From assembly GCF_048771995.1 (NCBI RefSeq), contig NC_133027.1, positions 101,306,501 through 101,370,500 on the forward strand: a stretch of DNA of 64,000 nt. The letters run 5' to 3'. The DNA comes from Taeniopygia guttata. Its lineage: Eukaryota > Chordata > Aves > Passeriformes > Estrildidae. Shown here piece by piece: positions 54,201 to 62,953 of this stretch. The translations under genes and the position numbers were made by a program. How positions within the stretch are numbered: the first letter of the stretch is position 1; every line of letters starts with the position of its first letter. The notes beneath the pieces are model-generated. The model ran no database searches and had not been told where the DNA came from. It was given only the letters and a program-made list of their open reading frames with translations.

Positions 54201-57200
54201 ATTGTCTTTCTCCAGAGAGGCCACCTTCTAAAAACACACGCAATACTAAAGAATATCCTCAAACATCCCCTCAAAGGATGAATTAAAAAAGCTCCAGACA
54301 ACTAAGGAAGGGTTTTGAAGAAAGAAAACCCTTAACATTTCTGTTCAATTTAAACACAAGAGAACTGAAGCCTCATATAGGCTACTTGATAGGCTAAAAT
54401 TTAAACACTTGTCACTCTTTGCTTTCTTACCTCAATTTCCCTTTCAGGATTCAAATCATGATCCCACAGGATGATCTTTCTGTCTTTCCCACCTCCAGTT
54501 AGCAGCATTCCATTCCTCATTTGACAGAGTGTGAACACACTGCCATCATGAGCTTTGATTTGTTTGCTTATCTGATATACTCCTGTAAGCACAAAAAAGA
54601 AAATAAGAAAGAACACTTACTCATTTTTTTTGCCTATGGTTTACAAAAAGCTTTGCCTTTAATCAGAAGAAAAAGGGAAGTATATAATAATTACATTTGG
54701 GCTGTCAGTATTGCAAACACAAGGTGGTAGTGTTTTCTTACAGGATAAAATGATAAAACAAAGGGCCCATCTTTCTGAAGAAAAACTTTTTTAGATTGAT
54801 TGTCCTACAAAATGTGAAGGCAAAACCAAAACCAACAGTTGGTAGAATGCTTTCATTTCTCTGCTTTCCAAAGGAACACAGCTTTTCCAGATGCAAGAGA
54901 AACTGTCTTTTAGAGTAAAAAAATATTTATCCAGTCATTATTAGAAAAGAAGTAAAGCTACTTTATTAAAAGAAACTAGAAGACTTGTTGACTATAATCT
55001 TTTGGGAATAAAAGGCCAATTATTTATAGCAAAGTTTCCAGGATGCATGAACCTAATATCTAAAGCTGGATGCTGCCACACATAAAAATAGTACAACCAG
55101 CATTTGGCATCTACCATGACAGCAGTCTACCCAAAGGAGAATACTTGGAAGAAGGAAGGAGATGAGAAAATTCAATAGGAGTAGCAAAAGAAGCCTTTTG
55201 CATCCTCATCGAGTTCACATCAAAAGAACTGCTGTTGGAAAGTAATTTAAAAAATCCAAACAAAACAAGATTCTGATGCTGCATATTTTCAAATAGCAAT
55301 CACAAAAAAAGTGGAACAGCACCCAGCTATGAGCTGAACTTTGCTGACTCTGCCTATGGCTCAAGTCAATGCAAATCAGCATGCTCTCACACTGTGAAAC
55401 TGTACGAGATCAAGTCCTGTGACCAATCTAATGTGATAAGCCAACTAAAACCCCTACCTTTAGTTAAGCCAATGTAAATAAATATTTTATTTGTTAATAC
55501 TTAGGGTTATACTGGAAAAAAGGTTATTTTTGCACATGAAATTAAAAATTAAATATAAGATAATATGTTGAATTACTTTTCCATTGCAGTTAGCTTGAAA
55601 GATGAGAAAAAGATTTACCTACAAAATCAGACTAACTGTTAAAAATGTACTTTTTACATGAATGTTTTCCTGGCATACCAATTTAAACCAGAATGTTTGA
55701 AATAGCTGCCAAATAAAATGAATTATCATTGAATTTATGAGGGCTCAACTGTGCCAGGTCTGCATATGTTGGGTAACAAATCATTTTCCATTCTTTTTCA
55801 CAAAAGCTTTGCTCTAAAGAGGTAGTTCAATTTCAAATTTCAAAGGTTTGTTTTTTTTTTTTTAATATATCAAGACTTGAGGGTCTGCTAAACCAGAAAC
55901 TGTTATTCATGTAACTGCTACAACTAAGCAGTGTAATTATACTCCACATACAAGTCCTATTAATGTCAGCTCCACCACTTAATGGAATTCCTCTGAGACT
56001 AAGCATGGTGCAACGTAAGCCTTAAGAGGCAAAGGCAGCCTGCAGAATCCCTAAACTGATCCTACAGCCTTTTTCAAATCACCAGATGAAAGGAAAGCTG
56101 ATTAACCATATTTTTAAAAAATGTAAAACCATTCAGGTAAAGTAGTTTTCATTCATTTCATGCAGAGCCTCATTAATTATTGAGAAATTCCAGACTGCTC
56201 TTAAGTCAGCAATCAGGACTTCTGTACCAGCTGTTGTTGACATGAAGTGTATACTCTGAGTCAGGCCTATTTCTCTATTCCTTCCCTAATGCCATCCTTT
56301 ACATTTGTCTTCTACAGACTATGTAGAATCTGTGATTAACCCTGAACATGTCCTACCTTTAGCTCCTTTTCCTGGAGTAGCTTCTACAGTAGTTTTGCCC
56401 CATATAAGTATTATCCCACCTGAGTCTCCAGTGAGCACATCACCATTTCCCAAGAAAGCCAAACACTGAACAAATTTGGGTTTCTCATATTTCTGAAACA
56501 AAATAAGCAAGAGAAAGGGATAATTGTTCGTACTTGTTACATCATTAGAATAATGTATCCACACCCTTCCACCCTGCATACACATAAGCAGAATTTATTG
56601 TATTTTTGTATGTTTACCTCTCTGATCAGACAGTACACAGTAACAATAAAGCAAATGTACAGAAAATGTGATTTTTTTTTTTCCAAAACTGTCCTGATAT
56701 CAGGATATTATTACCCCAAATATCCCTTGCTTCCTTGATAATGAATTGCCGCTCCAGGTCCAGAAAAATATATGAGATTTGCCACATGTTATTATAGTAT
56801 TTGCATCAGTGGGATGGAATTCTACAGCAAGAACAACTTCATTTGTAGTCTGAAATAATAACAGAAATAATATTTATTCAGATAGGACATTAACTACTAG
56901 AAACACATGTAAACCCCCAAGTTTTAGAACAGAGATATTTAAAACTAGATAGCTAATCATATGCTTGGAAGTTTTTTAAGGTGTTCTATGCTAAGTCAGA
57001 TGTCTGAATGACTGCACATATAATTTTATATATATATTGATTTTTCACATACATAATAGATCTTTATTAAACTTTAGTACACAAGTTAGGGTTTTACACT
57101 CCCTTTTGAATCACAAAAAGCTTTTGCTCTCTCAAATAGCTAAGACTTCTGCCAAAGAAAATGAATAATGTATAAAAGACACTTTTTTGGATTGAAAACT

Positions 57201-59206
57201 CTGCTTACTTTTTACACAGACTGGTTTGCTATTCTGGGTAAAAAAGCTGTGACAGAGGCAAGTAAGACAATGATAATATTGTAGGATTATATCCATCATT
57301 CTCTTTCCGAAATTCTGTAAAAATTCTTTTGGGTTCTTTGCTTTCCTTTCCTCCTCACAAAGAAAAAGAAAAGCCTGCATAACTCAAAACTTTGAAACCT
57401 TTGTATTTTTACTGGCTGCATGTACATTTACTGAATTACCAACATCTTAAAGTATTTCATCCTTTACCAATAGATTTTATGATTTAACAAACTGACTGGT
57501 CATTTACTTAACTTGTAATGTACACTCAACCAAACTGTCTTTGAAGACAGTTCCAGTCTCCTGCAGGCAGTGACTACAAAACAAGAAAGTAAATGCATTT
57601 ATTTCTACAGGATTTCAAAACAGGCTGCCCAGAGAGGTTGTGGAGTCTCCTTCTCTGGAGGTACTGAACACCTGCCTGGCCCATGATCCTGTGTAACCTG
57701 TTCTAGGTGAACCTGCTTTGGCTCGGGGGTTGGACAGATGATCTCCACTGGTGCCTTCCAACCCTAGCTGTTCTGTGATCTATGCATAAGAGTGCTGTTA
57801 AACCACATCTTTGACAGCAACTTTTCCAACTTCACAACTTCCAGCTTACTTTAAAAATCAATCTTCTTTTTTAAAATTTTTGTTCATGGCCATATTTACT
57901 GAATTATGCTTCTCAGAGTTTTCACATGAGCAAATCTTCTAAGTCAAAAAAATAATTTGGAATTTAAGGGCTGAAAACCTTAATGGAGTTCAGTTAAGAA
58001 AACGCTTTTGTTTTGCTTCCCAGCACAAGGGATGCAACTCTGCTCACACCATCTTCTGTGGAAGGTGCTTAAGATACCATAAGACCAAGTCCTAGATGTG
58101 AATAAATTCTGAAGGACAAGCTGTCCCTGCCAAATAATTTTTAGCCAATTCTGAAACACCAAGGAACTCCCCCGAGTACAAAAACAGTCAAAACATCATG
58201 TCAGTGAACAGGAAATATCAGGCATATGCCAAATAGTTTCACATAAAATATCAAAAAGTAAATGAAAATACTGTTATAGAATTCAATTAAAACTTGCAGA
58301 ATACAGTTAGTATTGGTCAACATAATCTAAGGAAAACCGGTCAAACGAACATGATTTTGTTACCTGAAATGGCAAGTTTGTAATGATATAGACATATATG
58401 CTTGTGGAGCACGATTTATAAAAATAGACAAATACTCAGTTCCACATGCATGAAATATTTGCTTGCTTGATACTGGATAACAAGAAAGATTGGGTGTTCC
58501 CAGTGAAATCAGCTTTCCATAAGCACTGAGTGCAACACCTCTGAAAATATGTTATTGCTCTGAAATTTGGAAAGTTTCAAAAAGAAACAGAAAAGCAGAC
58601 ATTACTGCAATCCATGAAAGTACTTAGAACTTCAAATGAGAAGAGACACATACTGAGAATGAATAATCAGAATCTGATTCAGACAAAATTGAAATATGGA
58701 ATGTTTAATAGTATTTTATTTTTTAAACAACTACAGACTGAATCATCAGTTTAGTCCCCTAAAGTTTCCAGGATTTTCTTTTTTTTTTTTTTTAATGAAG
58801 AAACCATCAGACAATTGCTTTACTTTAAGGATGAGTGACATGCAATTCCAAACCCTTCAATATTGAAATCGCTTCCAGTACACAAGTTAAGAATACATTT
58901 TTGTGGAACCCTTAAATAAGCCAGCAGTATTACACAGCTGCAGCTTCCAAAGTAAGATCAAAAGCGTGTCTCACAAACTTGTATTTATGGGAATAAAGCC
59001 ACTTGTATTTCAGAATGTTCATGTGCAAAAATTACCTTTATCTCTGCTATTTTTGATTTCCTCTGCCAATCCCACACAGTAAGCATATGCTCGTTAGAGT
59101 CATCAATTACACACAAATGAGTACCAGAATCCTAAAGGAAAAAGGAAAAAAAACAAAAAGAAGTACTGACAAAGTACTATCATACCCATTTTAAAAAATC
59201 CACGAA

Positions 59207-59267
<61 letters not shown>

Positions 59268-62200
59268 GAGGGAATTTCCCCTTTTTCCTTTCTTTAAGAC
59301 AGACATAGATTTTTGTATAATCTCATAAAAATGACCATAAAAATGCTTCAAATAACATTCTAGGAAAGCTTTAAAAGTACCTTACCAAGTCTTTACTCTG
59401 GTTTTGTTTGCTTTTATGCTGGGTTTTTTGTTTGTGTTTTTTTTTTTTCTTGTTTGCAATTTCATGCTGACAGCAAAGAGATTTACTTTGCTGTTCTTAT
59501 AAATATTTTGTTTTTCCTCAGGTCTCAGAGGACAGACACACAGCTCCACTTGTGTTTTTTTCCTAAATGCTACCATCATGTACACACAACTACATTATCA
59601 GATTCTGTAAGCATTGTTTTTTACTTATGGGTCATAAAGTACCAGCAGTTCCATAATGTAGTTGGTAAAACTGCAGCCAAGGCAACATTTTCTGAACAAA
59701 ACAGTGCTTACAGAGGAGGCAGAGCAGCACCTACAGCATTAAATAATCACTTATTTTGAACAATTTTTACAAAAAAAAAAAAAAAGGTAAATACATGGCT
59801 ACATGTAATTAAAAGAAACAGAGAGAAAAAAAAGAAAAAAATCTTAAAACAAAATCATACCTATTCCCAGCAATGCATTATTGCACAAACCAGCTCATTC
59901 AAGGACGTTTGTAGAAAGATTTAGAGGAGACTTTAACTATTATAAAGTTGATTCTTGCACTTCATTCTCTAATAAATTATGGAAATAGAGGTGGCTAAAG
60001 TTTCCAAGCACTATTCTGAGTGGTAATATTCAAATATAAGTGCAAATTATAAGTGGGAAGAAACCCTGAAGACAGCATTGGCTATGTAGACAGCTCTTGC
60101 GGGGGTTATTCTGTGGTAAAAACACAGTTCTAGCTATTGCACACAAACTGTTTCAGTCTAATGAGCAATCATGTGAGACTGTAATAAGGAATCTAATTCA
60201 ATTTCATCTGCAAAGCAGAATCAATAAAAACTAAAATCCAGTCCTGAAAAATTCCCTGAGTTTTTTGGTTTTGCTTTAAAAATGATGGAATGTGTTCTTA
60301 TTCACACAGAAAAATATCCAAGTATGTAAATTTCACAGGTTTGTTGAAGTGACAGGAATGCCAATACTCCTTTCACATTATTTACTGAAACATAAAACAT
60401 ACTATATCTAACATAGCAACATTTCAATGCTATGAAATTTCTTTGAAATGCTTTCTTTATTCCAATTGCTAAGTGAAACTGCAGCAAGAGAGTGCAGGAA
60501 TTTCTTTTCAACAGGTCACCCAGAGACACTGCTGAGTTTCCATTGTTGGAGATTCCCAGAAGCCAGCTGGACCACAGCCTGAGCAGCCTGCTCTGACAGA
60601 ACCTGCTGCAAGCAGGACAGTGCATGAGGTGATCTCCAGACATCCCTTCCCATCTCAGCTGTCCTGTAAATCTCTTTCTCTATTAGCAAAATACTGCAGA
60701 CATTGTTTTTCTGCCTTTTCTGTTTTTAATGTGTATTAATTCTTCTTGATGGAATATAAGAATTCAGCCTGAATGCAAGAATCCAGGGTTTTCAGGAGGT
60801 CTGATATGTCTCGGTCTTTTGGCAAAAATGCAATGGAAGCTTAAAGATTAAAATACGCCCATATTTAAAAAAAAAAAACAAAACTAATTTCCAAGGTTGA
60901 AATGAGAACTTTCTGAACGCCAAGTAGTGCATCTCCATGTGTTATCAATTTTTCCTGATAAATTCTATGGGTCCAAACAAAGACCCCCATTTATTTTCTA
61001 TGTAAAAGAAGAGGAAAAAAGTGAAAAAGCTATTCCTCAGGAAAAAACAGTACAAGATAACGTGAGGGTTTTTTTTTTTTAATTTCTTGTTGGTGGAAAA
61101 AAACCTACTCCAGCTCTGAATGCAAAAAAGTTAACTAACCCACCTATGAGAACTCACTAAAATTTGTCTTCACAAACCTCACTAACAAATTTGTTTTTAA
61201 CATCAAAATAAAAAGAACCAAGCTCCTCACAAACAAAACCAAACCACCAAACCCAGCGTGGACTTCGATTTCTAGTTATGTTTTGTTTGCCTGCTATTTA
61301 TTTACCGTGCTGGTTTGGTATGACAATTTTACACGTGCCATTTCCTGTTTTCCCAGCTGTCAGCTGCTTTTATAAAGTACACAGAAACTTTAGTGACACA
61401 CTTTTAATACCAAAAGAGATCAGCTAGACAACCACATGGAGAATCTTCAGAGATTTTTCTTCCCATTTCCATAGGACTGGCCACGTCCTGTGGAACACCC
61501 CGAGGCGCCGCGCCCATCTTACCGCTTTGGAAAAATCCAAGCAGCCCACTCCGCGCTCGAAGGTGCCGAGGCCGATGACCTGCAGCGTCGTCAGGCTCAC
61601 CGAGTCCCACACTCTAACATGGGGCTGCAGGGGCTGCGTGGGAAAGCAACGGCACAAAAGGGTCACGGCAGGCAAAGCTCCGCGGGCCGGCGCCGCGCTG
61701 CGCCAGGCAGCTGCTGCCGGAGTTGCTAATGCAGAGTAAATAAATGCACGGTGACCTGCGCTGGTGATGCTGCTGGGCACCAGCCTCAAAGTCTAAAGGG
61801 CAAAGTCAAGGCTATGGTGGTCCTTATGTCCGGGCTACCAACGTGGCAGCTGTGCTGTCGAGGCAGCAAAGTGGCATTTGGTAGTTGTGAAAATACTTTA
61901 ACCAATTCAAGGAAGTGAACAAATAGTGGAACAGTCATCTTGCATTTCAGACCCCAGACTAGTGTTACTATGTAACTGAAAATAATCATCAAATCTGGGC
62001 TAATATACATAAATTAGGAAAAAAAGAAAAGAAACTCTGTCGCACTGAGCCTCTTCACCACCACCAACCACTCAATGAAAATATCTATGGTTATATTCCA
62101 TACAACTACTATCCCACACTAGCTTAGAAACAATAACAAATTAACTTGGCTTAAGGACAGCATTCACCACTAAAGTGACAAATCTTTGCACTGATAATAC

Positions 62201-62953
62201 AACAAACCAACCAGCTCTAACAAGATTCAGAAAATGCTCAGTGGAAATCACGTATACAAAACCCCCCACATAAATTTCTTACAAAATAGAAAAAATGAAG
62301 TTGAACATCTGAAAATGAGTTATATTTAACAGGCTTCTACACTTTATAGCATCTTTTTCCCCCCCCTCTGTCTATAACTTCGTTAAAATAATCCAATTAT
62401 TCAAATTCTGACAGAATTATGCTAAGTGGTAGAGAGCAGCACTTAAATATACTTGCTCTCAAATAAACAAGTTTATAGGAAAGTTTGGCATACTTTCTAT
62501 GAATTCTCAAAGTTGATTTCTTCTTCCATGAAGCCTTAAGTCTATACTGACCCATAGAACTGGGGATTTACTCTCCTTTGGGAGAACACATATTGAAAGT
62601 AATACAACAGAAATGATGTGGCCTTATAAATCAATTACAAGCTTCATGTTTGCTTGAAGATAGAGGACTTTATGAGCTTCTGCTCTTTTTAATGTATGGT
62701 TGAGTATTCCATTGTTACTGTCTTTTGCTAGAGATACAAGCTGTTACTGAGAAACTCAAAATATCTCAGTAAATGCAGTGCTTAATATAAACTGCTGACA
62801 GAAGGTGATGATTAAAAAAACCCAAACCACTTTTTCCTGATTTTCAAAACAAGATACTACTGCTCGACAGCTCTATTACTTACCCTTCCATCTTTATCCA
62901 CTCCAGCTAACTGTCCTGTTGCAATTCTAATTTTGTCTGGATGAACTGCAAGA
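35789..62953 (-). CDS. EML4: EML4 (echinoderm microtubule-associated protein-like 4), 3' part: 15 coding exons, 664 codons plus stop
   Basis: Joined exons, in transcript order: 62953-62884, 61633-61523, 59131-59036, 56849-56715, 56492-56357, 54582-54431, 53035-52910, 52790-52659, 52087-52020, 48304-48216, 47066-46969, 42977-42890, 41651-41553, 36852-36722 and 36253-35789. Every junction is GT-AG and the frame stays open throughout. The product matches EML4 rather than other EML proteins because it carries the long acidic C-terminal tail after the last WD unit. EML4 binds and stabilises microtubules. The tandem beta-propeller (TAPE) domain encoded here contacts tubulin, while the N-terminal trimerising coiled coil and HELP motif are encoded by exons outside the window. 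Exon lengths, phases and order agree with human exons 9-23 as I remember them. No frameshift or internal stop is present, so the gene appears intact over this span. Confidence 0.96.
35907..35942 (-). repeat. Three perfect 12-bp tandem units inside EML4 exon 23
   Basis: The plus-strand unit TCGCTGTGCTCC is repeated three times without mismatch. On the coding strand it encodes successive E-H-S-E steps. A fourth identical unit lies at 35834-35845, 61 bases away, in a second EEHS segment. The repeat keeps frame because the unit is a multiple of three. Confidence 0.9.
36254..36721 (-). other. EML4 intron 22 (468 bp)
   Basis: GTAAGT to ATAG. AT-rich, with a T-rich tract near the acceptor side. Nothing else seen. 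Confidence 0.9.
36722..36852 (-). CDS. EML4: EML4 exon 22
   Basis: It has 131 bases. Two bases complete the Gly codon and 43 codons follow, ending in phase 0. It encodes [20 protein letters not shown], then [18 protein letters not shown]. The acceptor is TTTCCTAG and the donor GTAAGT. The 4.7-kb intron upstream contains a CR1 element. Confidence 0.97.
36853..41552 (-). other. EML4 intron 21 (4,700 bp)
   Basis: GTAAGC to CTAG. It holds the sense-oriented CR1 copy at 39905-40290. A GC-richer section at 38.63-39.03 kb has overlapping open frames but no recognisable product. Confidence 0.9.
39905..40290 (-). mobile_element. CR1 LINE 3' fragment, in EML4 intron 21
   Basis: The minus-strand frame across 39985-40200 reads as the end of the CR1 ORF2 protein, with [20 protein letters not shown] and [13 protein letters not shown]. 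This is followed by a short 3' UTR and the diagnostic terminal ATTCTGTG repeats at 39905-39926. It is 5'-truncated, as most CR1 copies are. The upstream limit near 40290 is approximate. Preservation is good, so it is a fairly young copy. It lies in the same orientation as EML4. Confidence 0.93.
41553..41651 (-). CDS. EML4: EML4 exon 21
   Basis: Ninety-nine bases. Two bases complete the Trp codon, 32 codons follow, and the first base of a Gly codon ends the exon (phase 1). It encodes [20 protein letters not shown] and [13 protein letters not shown]. The WD of the preceding blade is therefore split across the exon 20-21 junction. The acceptor is TTTCACAG and the donor GTAAGC. Confidence 0.97.
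41652..42889 (-). other. EML4 intron 20 (1,238 bp)
   Basis: GTAAGT to ACAG. Unique AT-rich sequence. Nothing else seen. Confidence 0.9.
42890..42977 (-). CDS. EML4: EML4 exon 20
   Basis: Eighty-eight bases: 29 codons plus the first base of a Trp codon (phase 1). It encodes [20 protein letters not shown] and NSGDYEILY, a WD unit with the canonical GH start. The acceptor is TTCTTCAG and the donor GTAAGT. In human it is the last EML4 exon of another known ALK fusion form, and the phase is again the same. Confidence 0.97.
42978..46968 (-). other. EML4 intron 19 (3,991 bp)
   Basis: GTAAGT to TCAG. Contains an A15 run at about 43070-43084 and GC-richer patches at 45.45-45.7 and 46.08-46.24 kb. 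No transposon or nested gene recognised. Confidence 0.9.
46969..47066 (-). CDS. EML4: EML4 exon 19
   Basis: Ninety-eight bases. Two bases complete the Asp codon and 32 codons follow, ending in phase 0. It encodes [19 protein letters not shown] and [12 protein letters not shown], a typical EML blade. The acceptor is TGTTGTAG and the donor GTAAGT. Confidence 0.96.
47067..48215 (-). other. EML4 intron 18 (1,149 bp)
   Basis: GTAAGC to GTAG. Unique AT-rich sequence. Nothing else seen. Confidence 0.9.
48216..48304 (-). CDS. EML4: EML4 exon 18
   Basis: Eighty-nine bases. The first base completes the Arg codon from exon 17, 29 codons follow, and one base of the next Asp codon ends the exon (phase 1). 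It encodes [20 protein letters not shown] and SVMRYSV. The acceptor is CTCTCTAG and the donor GTAAGC. Confidence 0.96.
48305..52019 (-). other. EML4 intron 17 (3,715 bp)
   Basis: GTAAAT to CTAG. Very AT-rich, with several TAATTA/ATTAATTA words at about 48.80-48.96 kb. No transposon recognised. Confidence 0.9.
52020..52087 (-). CDS. EML4: EML4 exon 17
   Basis: Sixty-eight bases: 22 codons plus two bases of an Arg codon (phase 2). It encodes [20 protein letters not shown] followed by Ser-Gly-Arg. The acceptor is CCTGCAG and the donor GTAAAT. Like exon 10 it is locally GC- and CpG-rich compared with the intron around it. Confidence 0.95.
52088..52658 (-). other. EML4 intron 16 (571 bp)
   Basis: GTATGT to GCAG. 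CpG-richer over the 60 bases beside exon 17, otherwise plain. Confidence 0.9.
52659..52790 (-). CDS. EML4: EML4 exon 16
   Basis: It has 132 bases, 44 codons, phase 0 at both ends. It encodes [32 protein letters not shown] and an EWTRLLD end, a full WD repeat with GH and W-N closing dipeptide. The acceptor is TTTCTAG and the donor GTATGT. Confidence 0.96.
52910..53035 (-). CDS. EML4: EML4 exon 15
   Basis: It has 126 bases, 42 codons, phase 0 at both ends. It encodes [20 protein letters not shown], then [17 protein letters not shown]. This belongs to the second, atypical propeller, where the WD dipeptide is replaced. The acceptor is TTCCCAG and the donor GTGAGC. It is separated from exon 16 by only 119 bases. 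Confidence 0.96.
53036..54430 (-). other. EML4 intron 14 (1,395 bp)
   Basis: GTAAGA to CCAG. Carries a plus-strand T16 run at 53547-53562. Nothing else seen. Confidence 0.9.
54431..54582 (-). CDS. EML4: EML4 exon 14
   Basis: It has 152 bases. Two bases complete the Gly codon split from exon 13 and 50 codons follow. It encodes [35 protein letters not shown] and NPEREIE, a canonical WD repeat with the GH-like AHDGS start and WD end. The acceptor is GCTTACAG and the donor GTAAGA. The exon ends in phase 0. Confidence 0.97.
54583..56356 (-). other. EML4 intron 13 (1,774 bp)
   Basis: GTAGGA to ACAG. Unique AT-rich sequence with a T run near 55850. It is the positional equivalent of the human intron in which many ALK fusion breakpoints fall, but is much shorter than my recollection of the human intron. 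Confidence 0.9.
56357..56492 (-). CDS. EML4: EML4 exon 13
   Basis: It has 136 bases: 45 codons plus the first base of a Gly codon, so it ends in phase 1. It encodes [20 protein letters not shown], then TGDSGG, LIWGKT and a GKGAK end. The acceptor is TTGTTTCAG and the donor GTAGGA. In human tumours, the common EML4-ALK fusion joins after this exon, and the phase here is the same. The bird exon differs from human, as I remember it, only at a few positions near its end. Confidence 0.96.
56715..56849 (-). CDS. EML4: EML4 exon 12
   Basis: It has 135 bases, 45 codons, phase 0 at both ends. It encodes [30 protein letters not shown] and a KQGIFG end, a complete EML-type propeller blade. The acceptor is TTATTTCAG. 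The donor GTAATA is the weakest match to consensus in this gene, and the intron behind it is only 222 bases. Confidence 0.95.
56850..59035 (-). other. EML4 intron 11 (2,186 bp)
   Basis: GTAATT to TCAG. Contains an antisense CR1 3' end at 57609-57786 and a T run near 58780. Otherwise plain. Confidence 0.9.
57609..57786 (+). mobile_element. CR1 LINE 3' fragment, in EML4 intron 11
   Basis: Plus-strand text CAGGCTGCCCAGAGAGGTTG, then GGAGTCTCCTTCTCTGGAGG and finally CTTCCAACCCTAGCTGTTCT with TGTGATCTATG, is a classic CR1 3' end. It is about 180 bases, 5'-truncated and diverged, and antisense to EML4. Confidence 0.9.
59036..59131 (-). CDS. EML4: EML4 exon 11
   Basis: Ninety-six bases, 32 codons, phase 0 at both ends. 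It encodes a short Asp-Ser-Gly start, the strand [19 protein letters not shown] and a basic end before AEIK. The WDW motif closes a WD unit. The acceptor is CCTTTAG and the donor GTAATT. A long AT microsatellite lies less than 80 bases upstream of the acceptor. Confidence 0.95.
59209..59264. repeat. (AT)28 microsatellite in EML4 intron 10
   Basis: Twenty-eight uninterrupted AT dinucleotides. Relative to EML4 it lies 78-133 bases upstream of the exon 11 acceptor, so it occupies the region just before the expected branch point. It is likely to be polymorphic. Confidence 0.98.
60508..60672 (+). mobile_element. Diverged CR1 LINE 3' fragment, in EML4 intron 10
   Basis: The order of CR1 3' landmarks is retained in weaker form: GGTCACCCAGAGACACTGC, a middle part resembling GGAGATTCCCAGAAGCCAG, then GTGATCTCCAGACATCCCTT and a closing CAGCTGTCCTGTAA. 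It is more diverged than the copy at 57.6 kb and antisense to EML4. Confidence 0.75.
61495..61725. promoter_or_regulatory. CpG-rich patch around EML4 exon 10
   Basis: By eye I count roughly 26 CpG dinucleotides in about 230 bases. The dense clusters lie at 61499-61513, 61550-61605 and 61678-61702, where runs such as CCGCGGGCCGGCGCCGCGC are read. The flanking introns are AT-rich with almost no CpG. It could be an intragenic CpG island, possibly with promoter activity, or only a GC-biased exon. No TATA box or initiator is evident. Confidence 0.45.
61523..61633 (-). CDS. EML4: EML4 exon 10
   Basis: It has 111 bases, 37 codons, phase 0 at both ends. It encodes [11 protein letters not shown] followed by [17 protein letters not shown], a propeller blade with the WD dipeptide. 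The acceptor is CACGCAG, chosen over a second CAG nine bases downstream because it keeps the conserved PLQ triplet. The donor is GTAAGA. The exon is much richer in G+C and CpG than its neighbours and sits inside a CpG cluster described separately. Confidence 0.95.
61634..62883 (-). other. EML4 intron 9 (1,250 bp)
   Basis: GTAAGT to GCAG. The last 90 bases before exon 10 are CpG-rich and the rest is AT-rich. Nothing else seen. Confidence 0.9.
62884..62953 (-). CDS. EML4: EML4 exon 9 (internal)
   Basis: Seventy bases. The first base completes a codon split with the upstream exon, which is outside the window, and 23 whole codons follow. They include [11 protein letters not shown] and GVDKDGR, a characteristic EML propeller strand just after the HELP motif. 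The acceptor reads TGTCTTAG and the donor GTAAGT. The exon ends in phase 0. This is the most 5' coding exon seen. I looked in 62954-64000 for the preceding exon, which should encode the GHTDCV motif, and did not find it. Confidence 0.93.

Larger units (their letters stand above)
59132..61522 (-). other. EML4 intron 10 (2,391 bp)
   Basis: GTAAGA to TTAG. Contains the (AT)28 array, an A14 run at about 59771-59784 and a diverged CR1 fragment at 60508-60672. The donor end lies inside the CpG-rich patch. Confidence 0.9.

Noticed and set aside
59103..59208. Frame adjoining the AT array that predicts a Tyr-Ile repeat protein
   Set aside because: It is translation of a microsatellite inside an intron.
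61424..61522. Continuation of the exon 10 frame into intron 10
   Set aside because: It is read-through beyond a consensus donor. The next conserved residues resume in exon 11.
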